Assembly: GCA_964551975.1 (NCBI GenBank)
Contig: CAZKFI010000021.1
Location: forward strand, 1 to 35,825
Length of the DNA stretch: 35,825 nt
Direction: 5' to 3'
Source: REEB426 sp964551975
GTDB lineage: Bacteria; Actinomycetota; Actinomycetes; S36-B12
Part shown: positions 30,059-35,825 of the stretch, one piece after another
Layout of the letters: each line of letters opens with the position of its first letter
Numbering within the stretch: position 1 is the first letter of the stretch
Position numbers and translations under genes: made by a program
Notes under the pieces: model-generated
What the model was told of the DNA's origin: nothing
The model's input: only the letters and a program-made list of their open reading frames with translations
The model's database searches: none

Positions 30059-32481
30059 GCCGCACCTCCCCGGGTCACGGTGATCGCGTCTCCGGACCGT
30101 AAGCCCAACTGCGTGTACACATGGCAGTCAGGTGAGTTCATCGGCAGCCAGACACTGCCGTCGACGACCGGCGCCAGTGCAAGCGGAAGGGTGACCGAAC
30201 CTGCAGGGCCAGTGGCGATAACGGTCTGCGCATCGGTAAGCCCTAGTCGCGCTGCTGTCGCAGCACTCATCTGCATCTGCGTTGGCCTAGCGGTCGCCGC
30301 CAGATGCGGGTCACCCTCCTGCATGACGCCGCTGTCGAGCAGCTGACGCCAGGTTGCCAACGTAATGGCATCCCCAGGTTCACTCGCTCCCACAGTTGGC
30401 AGTTGCCAGCGTGCGCCGGTCCAGCCACCCAACTGGGCGATCTCCCGACGTAGGTTCGTGACCTCACCAGGCTGCCCGGCGCCAAGGGCGTCGGCCAGCA
30501 TGCTCAACACCGCCGCGTCCGACAGGGCGAGATCGGTTCGCAGCACCTGGCCGAAGGGGCGCGAACGTCCCTCCCAGTTGACGAAGGTCCCAGCCTTTTC
30601 GGCAACCACGGCCACCGGGAGCACAACATCTGCTCGCTCGGTGACCTCCGAGTGGCGCTGCTCCAGCGAGACGACGAAGGCGCAGTTGTCCAGGGCTGCG
30701 CGGACCAGCTCCGGGTCGGGATAGTCACCTGGTTCTACTCCGCCGACGAGCAGTGCGCCGACGCCTCCGGATCGAGCAGCCTCGAGGAGTTCATCCCCAG
30801 CAAGCCCATTGGCGCTGGGCAGTCGGTTCGCGTCGACGCCCCAGGCCTGAGCGATCTGGTTGCGCGCCTGCTGATCAAGTAGTGGACGACCACCCGGCAG
30901 TAGTCCGGCAAGGGCACCCGCGTCCAGCGCGGCCCGCTCACCAGCGCGCCTGGGTACCCAGGCCAATGCCGCACCCGTGGCGTCGGCGAGGGCGCCGACC
31001 GCCGAAAGCGTTCCCGGGTGCGCCGCTGCACGCTCACCGACCATGATCACCGCACCTGGCTTGCGCAACCCGGCGAGCAGATCGGCCGGCAGACCATCGA
31101 CATCGGCCTGACCCTGGGCGAGTCGTTGCAGGATGCCCGCTTCTTGGCCAGGCTTTGCCAGCCAACAGGCGGCCTTGAGCTTCTCCATCCCGCGGGTGAG
31201 CACCGGTGCGATTGCAATGACCTTGGTCGTACCGTGACGAGCAGCCTTGCGCAGCCGCAGGAACAGGATCGGTGATTCATCCTCCGGCTCAAGGCAGACC
31301 AGTAGGACGGTGGGCGCCGACTCCAACGCGCTGTACGAAACCGTGTGACTGGCAGCTACGCGGGCGGCCAGGAACTGCTGTTCCTCTGCGGAGCTGGCTC
31401 GACTGCGGAAATCGATGGAGTCCGAGCCCAGCGCTACGCGAGTGAAGCGTGAATAGGCGTAGGCATCCTCGAGTGTGGTTCGGCCGCCAACAAGGACTGC
31501 GGTGTGTGCACCAGCGCTCTGCAAGCCTGCGGCAGCGCGGGCGATGGCCTCCGGCCAGGATGCTGGGCGAAGCTCACCGTTCTCACGAACCAACGGGCCG
31601 GCGAGGCGTCCCTGTGTCATGTAGGGAAAGGCGAACCGTCCCTTGTCACAGTTCCAGTCCTCATTGACCTCAGGGTCTTCCCAGGCGAGGCGCCGCGTGA
31701 TGGTGCCGCGTCGGTAGTCGGTGCGCAACGTGCATCCCGATGCGCAATGCTCACAGGTTGTGGGCATGGAGACTAGGTCGAATGGACGCGAACGGAAGCG
31801 ATAGGCAGCGCTGGTGAGTGCACCCACCGGACAGATCTGCACCGTGTTACCAGAGAAGTAGGAATCGAAGGGTTCATCTTCTGCCGTACCCACCTGCTGC
31901 TGAGCACCACGCTCAAGCAACTCCAGCATCGGATCCCCAGCGATCTGCTCGGCGAAGCGGGTGCATCGGGCACAGGAGACACAGCGCTCACGGTCTAGGA
32001 GGATCTGGGCACTGACGTTGATCGGCTTGGGAAACGTGCGCTTGGTGTCTTCGAAGCGAGTCTGTGGGCGACCTGCGCTCATTGCCTGGTTCTCCAGCGG
32101 ACATTCCCCGCCCTTATCGCAGACCGGGCAGTCCAAGGGGTGATTGACGAGGAGGAACTCCATCACCCCCTCCTGCGCCTGCTTGGCAACTTCAGAGGTG
32201 AGCTGGGTACGGATCTGCATGCCATCGCTGACCACCTGTGCACAGGCCGGTTGGGGCTTCGGCATGCCCTCAACCTCGATCAGACACATGCGACAGGCGG
32301 CCACCGGATCAAGCAGCGGGTGATCGCAGAACCTAGGGATCTCAATGCCCAGGAGTTCGGCTGCACGAATGGCGAGCGTTCCCTTAGGTACCTGCAGAGC
32401 GACGCCGTCGACGATAACCGTCACCATGTCTGTGCTCATGAGGTCCGAACCGGTCCGGTCCGAGCTGTTGACCACCGTCAT
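30055..32481 (-). CDS. nuoG: NADH-quinone oxidoreductase subunit G
   Basis: An 808-residue iron-sulfur protein. The [2Fe-2S] ligands lie in IPRFCDHPLLDPVAACRMCL and PACAQ. The His-ligated N5 cluster is in HPLDCPVCDKGGECPLEN. A [4Fe-4S] set follows in CVSCARCTRF with TVQICPVGAL. The off-pathway N7 set, CEHCASGCTLRTD with a later NEDWNCDKGRF Cys, is intact, as in E. coli and Thermus. The remainder is a molybdopterin-oxidoreductase-like domain without obvious cofactor residues. It carries electrons from NuoF to the NuoB/I chain. ATG 32481 overlaps the nuoF stop by 4 bases; a second Met at residue 15 (MSTDMVTVIVDGV) could be the true start. Confidence 0.96.
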   Translation of the reverse strand: MTVVNSSDRTGSDLMSTDMVTVIVDGVALQVPKGTLAIRAAELLGIEIPRFCDHPLLDPVAACRMCLIEVEGMPKPQPACAQVVSDGMQIRTQLTSEVAKQAQEGVMEFLLVNHPLDCPVCDKGGECPLENQAMSAGRPQTRFEDTKRTFPKPINVSAQILLDRERCVSCARCTRFAEQIAGDPMLELLERGAQQQVGTAEDEPFDSYFSGNTVQICPVGALTSAAYRFRSRPFDLVSMPTTCEHCASGCTLRTDYRRGTITRRLAWEDPEVNEDWNCDKGRFAFPYMTQGRLAGPLVRENGELRPASWPEAIARAAAGLQSAGAHTAVLVGGRTTLEDAYAYSRFTRVALGSDSIDFRSRASSAEEQQFLAARVAASHTVSYSALESAPTVLLVCLEPEDESPILFLRLRKAARHGTTKVIAIAPVLTRGMEKLKAACWLAKPGQEAGILQRLAQGQADVDGLPADLLAGLRKPGAVIMVGERAAAHPGTLSAVGALADATGAALAWVPRRAGERAALDAGALAGLLPGGRPLLDQQARNQIAQAWGVDANRLPSANGLAGDELLEAARSGGVGALLVGGVEPGDYPDPELVRAALDNCAFVVSLEQRHSEVTERADVVLPVAVVAEKAGTFVNWEGRSRPFGQVLRTDLALSDAAVLSMLADALGAGQPGEVTNLRREIAQLGGWTGARWQLPTVGASEPGDAITLATWRQLLDSGVMQEGDPHLAATARPTQMQMSAATAARLGLTDAQTVIATGPAGSVTLPLALAPVVDGSVWLPMNSPDCHVYTQLGLRSGDAITVTRGGAA

Positions 32482-33797
32482 CGCGCACCTGCGCCAACGC
32501 CGGCGAAGACATAGGACGCCACCGGATCGAAACTTTCATCCACCGGGGTGCGCGTGGCCGTCAGGAACTCATCACGGAAGTACTTCATCGCGGCCGGGTA
32601 CGGCGTTGCCGCCGCGTCGCCCAGTGCGCAGAACGATCGACCAGCAATCTGCCCGCAAAGGTCTGCGATCGTGTCGAGTTCACCTTCGGCACCAGAGCCG
32701 TGCTCGAACTTCTCCAGCAGGCCGGTGATCCAGTAGGTGCCCTCGCGGCAGGGAGTGCACTTGCCGCAGGACTCGTGCTTGTAGAACTCCAGCCAGCGCG
32801 TCACCGCCTTCACGACACTGACCGTCGGATCGAACAACATCGGAGTGCCTGTACCGAGCATCGTCCCGGCAGCGGCCATGTCTTCGTAGGTCAGCGGAGT
32901 ATCCAGATGCTCCGCGGTGAGCATTGGTACCGACGACCCGCCTGGGAGCCAGAACTTCACGGGCGCCCCGCCACGCATACCCCCGGCGTAGTCGAGCAGC
33001 TCGCGCATGGTGATGCCGAGTGGCGCCTCGTAGATGCCGGGACGGTTGACGTGCCCGGATACGGCGAACACTTTGAAACCCGGTGACTTCTCCGTACCGA
33101 ACTGACGGAACCAGTCGACGCCGCGGTCCACGATGTATGGAATGTTGGCGATGGTCTCCACATTGTTGATGACCGTCGGCGAGGCATACAAACCGGCCAC
33201 TGCCGGAAATGGCGGCTTCAGTCGCGGTTGACCACGGTACCCCTCCAGGGAATCGAGCAGTGCCGTTTCCTCACCGCAGATATAGGCACCAGCTCCGGCA
33301 TGGACGACGACGTCCAGATCGAAGCCGCTCCCCTGGATGTTCGTCCCGATCAGCCCTGCCGCACGAGCCTGGGCGACGGCGCGGGCAACCCGACGAATCG
33401 CCTGCGGTACCTCACCGCGGATGTAGATGAATGCGTGGTTGGCGCGGATCGCATAGGAGGCGATGATCACGCCTTCGACGAGGGCATGCGGATTCGCCAT
33501 CATGATGGGGATGTCCTTGCAGGCCCCTGGCTCAGACTCATCGGCATTGACCACGAGATAGTGCGGCTTGCCATCGCCCTGGGGAACAAAGCCCCACTTC
33601 ATGCCGGTCGGGAAACCCGCGCCACCGCGACCACGCAGACCCGAGTCCTTCACGCGAGCGATCACGTCATCTGGGGAGAGCTGCAGGGCCGCCGTCAATC
33701 CGCGATAGCCACCAACACGTCGGTAGCCCTCGAGGGTGGACAGATCTGGCACGTCCCAGTGCTCGGTGATGACCGGCGTCAAGCCGGAGGTCACCAT
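32478..33797 (-). CDS. nuoF: NADH-quinone oxidoreductase subunit F
   Basis: A 439-residue NADH- and FMN-binding subunit. GLRGRGGAGFPTGMKWGFV binds NADH, NADESEPGACKDIPIMM and GAGAYICGEETALLDSLEG build the FMN site, and ESCGKCTPCREG with a distant Cys (GRSFCALGDAA) binds cluster N3. It accepts hydride from NADH and passes single electrons to NuoG. ATG 33797 has AAGGAGGG upstream and lies 3 bases after the nuoE stop. The presence of nuoEFG shows that the main complex uses NADH, unlike ferredoxin-type complexes that lack these subunits. Confidence 0.97.
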   Translation of the reverse strand: MVTSGLTPVITEHWDVPDLSTLEGYRRVGGYRGLTAALQLSPDDVIARVKDSGLRGRGGAGFPTGMKWGFVPQGDGKPHYLVVNADESEPGACKDIPIMMANPHALVEGVIIASYAIRANHAFIYIRGEVPQAIRRVARAVAQARAAGLIGTNIQGSGFDLDVVVHAGAGAYICGEETALLDSLEGYRGQPRLKPPFPAVAGLYASPTVINNVETIANIPYIVDRGVDWFRQFGTEKSPGFKVFAVSGHVNRPGIYEAPLGITMRELLDYAGGMRGGAPVKFWLPGGSSVPMLTAEHLDTPLTYEDMAAAGTMLGTGTPMLFDPTVSVVKAVTRWLEFYKHESCGKCTPCREGTYWITGLLEKFEHGSGAEGELDTIADLCGQIAGRSFCALGDAAATPYPAAMKYFRDEFLTATRTPVDESFDPVASYVFAGVGAGAR

Positions 33798-33800
33798 GGC

Positions 33801-34451
33801 TCAGCCCTCCTTCGCCGCGGGTGCTGCCATCCCGCGCTCCTTCGCCAGGCGTAGCCCGGCGAGCATCTTGTCGTCAACGCACTGACCACCGTCAGCCAAA
33901 CCATCGTCTAGCAGAGCCAGGGTGCGCTCAGTCGCCGCGAAGTCGCGAATGGCTGGCCCGCGGGTGGATTCCACCGGCTGCCCCGCCGCGAGGCGATCGA
34001 TCACGTCCACTGCGCTGGTCGGCGTGACGTCGTCCATGAACTCCCAGTCCACGGTCATCACTGGTGCGTGCGTGCAGGCCGCCTGACACTCGATGCGCTC
34101 GAGCCAAAACTGACCGTCGGCGGTCGGCTCATTGTTTCCCACCCCAAGACGCTCTGACACTGCCTGATACACGGCATCGCCACCCAGGAGGCCGCAGAGC
34201 GTGTTGGTGCACACACCGATGTGGTGGCGGCCAACCGTTCGGCGCTTGTACATCGTGTAGAAGGAGGCCACCGCAGTGACCTCGGCAGCGGTCAGGCCCA
34301 AGATGTCAGCGCACACGCCAATGCCTTCAGGCGTGATGGAGCCTTCTTCACTTTGCACCAGGTGCAACATCGGCATGACCGCCGAACGACTGCGCGGATA
34401 GCGCTTGGCCAATTCCTGCAGAGTGGTAATGGTGTTGTCACTGATTGCCAT
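33801..34451 (-). CDS. nuoE: NADH-quinone oxidoreductase subunit E
   Basis: A 216-residue thioredoxin-like [2Fe-2S] subunit. Ligands are CTNTLC near residues 81-86 and CQAAC near residue 121, the usual C-x4-C and C-x3-C pattern of cluster N1a. SRSAVMPMLHLVQSEEGSIT and VASFYTMYKRRTVGRHHIGV are family blocks. A C-terminal extension of about 50 residues follows the domain. ATG 34451 is 14 bases after the nuoD stop with GAGGGATGAG upstream. Confidence 0.96.
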   Translation of the reverse strand: MAISDNTITTLQELAKRYPRSRSAVMPMLHLVQSEEGSITPEGIGVCADILGLTAAEVTAVASFYTMYKRRTVGRHHIGVCTNTLCGLLGGDAVYQAVSERLGVGNNEPTADGQFWLERIECQAACTHAPVMTVDWEFMDDVTPTSAVDVIDRLAAGQPVESTRGPAIRDFAATERTLALLDDGLADGGQCVDDKMLAGLRLAKERGMAAPAAKEG

Positions 34452-34465
34452 CGCTCATCCCTCGC

Positions 34466-35794
34466 TCAGCGGTCCACGCCACCCATGACGGGATCAATGC
34501 TTGCCACGGCTGCGATGACGTCCGCGATCTGACCACCCTCACAGGTCGCCGGTACTGCCTGCAGGTTGGTGAACGACGGGTCACGGAAGTGCACCCGGTA
34601 TGGCCGCGTGCCCCCGGCACTCACCACGTGGGCGCCAAGTTCACCGCGGGGTGACTCCACAGCCTGGTAGACCTGACCGGCAGGTACGCGGAATCCCTCG
34701 GTGACCAACTTGAAGTGGTGAATGAGGGCTTCCATCGACTCGGACATGATCTGACGAATGTGCTCCAGGGAATTCCCCTGGCCATCAGAACCGATCGACA
34801 ATTGCGCTGGCCACGCGATCTTCTTGTCTTCCACCATCACGGGACCCGGCTTGGCAAGTCGATCCAGGGCCTGCTCAACGATCTTCAATGACTGCTGCAT
34901 CTCCTCAAGGCGAATCAGGAAGCGCCCGTATGCATCGCAGGTCGTTTGCGTGGCAACGTCGAATTCGTAGGTCTCGTAGCCGCAGTAGGGCTGTGACTTG
35001 CGCAGATCATGCGGTAGGCCCGTGGCCCGAAGCACTGGGCCCGAGATACCCAGCGCCATGCAGCCGGTCAGGTCAAGATAGCCAACCCCTACGGTGCGCC
35101 CCATCCAGATGGAGTTGTCCACCAGCAGATTCGCGGTGTCCTTCAAGCGCTTGCGTAGCACCTTCAGGTCCTTGCGGATGCGCGCAATGGCATCGGGTGG
35201 GAGGTCCTGTGCCACGCCCCCGGGGCGAATGTAGGCACTGTTCATGCGCAGGCCGGTGATCATTTCAAAGATATCGAGGATGATCTCGCGCTCGCGGAAT
35301 CCGAAGATCATGGCCGAGAGCGCGCCCAGCTCCATGCCACCGGTAGCCAGCGCGACGAGGTGCGATGAGATCCGGTTGAGCTCCATCATCAAGACTCGGA
35401 TGTTTGTCGCTCGCTCCGGAATCTGATCGGTAATGCCGAGGAGTCGCTCGACTGCTAGGCAGTAGGCGGTTTCGTTGAAGAACGGTGAGAGGTAATCCAT
35501 GCGGGTTACGAAGGTGACCGCCTGAACCCAGTTGCGGTACTCCAGATTCTTCTCGATTCCCGTGTGCAGGTAGCCGATACCGCAGCGTGCCTCGGTTACG
35601 GTCTCGCCGTCGAGTTCGAGGATCAGGCGTAGCACTCCGTGAGTGGACGGGTGTTGCGGACCCATATTGACGACGATGCGCTCTTTCTCACCTTCACCCG
35701 CACCCTGGATGGTGTCCCAGTCACCGCCGGTGACGGTGTAGATCCGACCCTCGGTCGTGCGGTAGGAGTCGGCGAACGTTGTATCGCTGCTCAT
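34466..35794 (-). CDS. nuoD: NADH-quinone oxidoreductase subunit D
   Basis: A 442-residue 49-kDa-type subunit lining the quinone site with NuoB. NMGPQHPSTHGVLRLILEL contains the His that contacts quinone. CGIGYLHTGIEKNLEYRNW, ELNRISSHLVALATGGMELG, FEMITGLRMNSAYIRPGGVA and the C-terminal DPVMGGVDR are conserved throughout the family. The hydrogenase nickel ligands are absent, as expected. ATG 35794 shares one base with the nuoC stop (TGATG) and has GGAGGG about 10 bases upstream. This is the only NuoD-type subunit seen in the window. Confidence 0.97.
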   Translation of the reverse strand: MSSDTTFADSYRTTEGRIYTVTGGDWDTIQGAGEGEKERIVVNMGPQHPSTHGVLRLILELDGETVTEARCGIGYLHTGIEKNLEYRNWVQAVTFVTRMDYLSPFFNETAYCLAVERLLGITDQIPERATNIRVLMMELNRISSHLVALATGGMELGALSAMIFGFREREIILDIFEMITGLRMNSAYIRPGGVAQDLPPDAIARIRKDLKVLRKRLKDTANLLVDNSIWMGRTVGVGYLDLTGCMALGISGPVLRATGLPHDLRKSQPYCGYETYEFDVATQTTCDAYGRFLIRLEEMQQSLKIVEQALDRLAKPGPVMVEDKKIAWPAQLSIGSDGQGNSLEHIRQIMSESMEALIHHFKLVTEGFRVPAGQVYQAVESPRGELGAHVVSAGGTRPYRVHFRDPSFTNLQAVPATCEGGQIADVIAAVASIDPVMGGVDR

Positions 35795-35825
35795 CAGTTG
35801 TACGCCCTCCGCCGATCAGGTGCAG
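35794..35825 (-). CDS. nuoC: NADH-quinone oxidoreductase subunit C, C-terminal end only (runs off window)
   Basis: The last codons translate to APDRRRAYN followed by TGA, which shares one base with the nuoD ATG. Basic endings such as RRAYN or RRSYN are normal for NuoC, and nuoC precedes nuoD in this operon type. The rest of the gene lies outside the window, so the call rests on ten codons plus gene order. Confidence 0.75.
   Translation of the reverse strand, partial: APDRRRAYN

Noticed and set aside
1..35825. Mobile elements, CRISPR arrays, rRNA genes, riboswitches
   Set aside because: I looked for transposase or integrase motifs, regularly spaced repeats, rRNA segments and large structured leaders, and found none that could be supported.

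Overview
The window comes from a GC-rich actinobacterial chromosome. I base this on gene order more than on any one protein. The series tRNA-Thr, tRNA-Met, rpmG, hadA/hadB-type dehydratases, murB, an aspC-type aminotransferase, tRNA-Trp, secE, nusG, rplK and rplA is a classic actinobacterial neighbourhood. NusG also carries an acidic N-terminal extension, and the fused two-subunit 2-oxoacid:ferredoxin oxidoreductase (korAB) is typical of the group. I cannot name a genus. No transposase, integrase, phage gene, rRNA or CRISPR array was seen. The region is almost entirely coding, and no gene-free stretch reaches 300 bases.

Region 1 (1-4939, minus strand) reads secE-nusG-rplK-rplA and then, 35 bp after rplA, a branched-chain amino acid ABC importer, livG-livF-livH-livM. 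livM runs off the left edge. In most actinobacteria I would expect rplJ-rplL after rplA. Region 2 (5014-9831) holds tRNA-Trp, a plus-strand aminotransferase, and a minus-strand chain of rpmG, hadA-like, hadB-like, a CysS-domain/glycosyltransferase fusion and murB, joined mostly by 4-bp overlaps, behind tRNA-Thr and tRNA-Met. Region 3 (9953-14334) is more accessory. It has an SDR oxidoreductase, two tandem secreted zinc metalloprotease paralogues, a DUF2165-like membrane protein and tRNA-Tyr. Region 4 (14335-20077) has yajQ, a three-gene set of extra complex I-like subunits (NuoB-, NuoC- and NuoI-like), the divergent korAB operon and rarD.

Region 5 (20090-35825, minus strand) is a respiratory complex I operon, nuoC (last codons only) through nuoN, with start/stop overlaps at most junctions. 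It continues into a polyprenyl diphosphate synthase, probably for the menaquinone side chain, and a choloylglycine-hydrolase-family Ntn enzyme.

Functionally the window combines core translation/secretion genes, a cell-wall/lipid block and an energy block. The best candidate for something under-described is the small nuoB/C/I-like operon facing korAB. It keeps the N2-type and two ferredoxin-type cluster ligands but has no NuoD-, NuoH- or antiporter-type partner beside it. This suggests an alternative ferredoxin-linked module that borrows subunits, or a reduced remnant of a second complex. A recurrent promoter layout (TAnnnT followed 6-7 nt later by GTG) suggests leaderless transcripts for several accessory genes.
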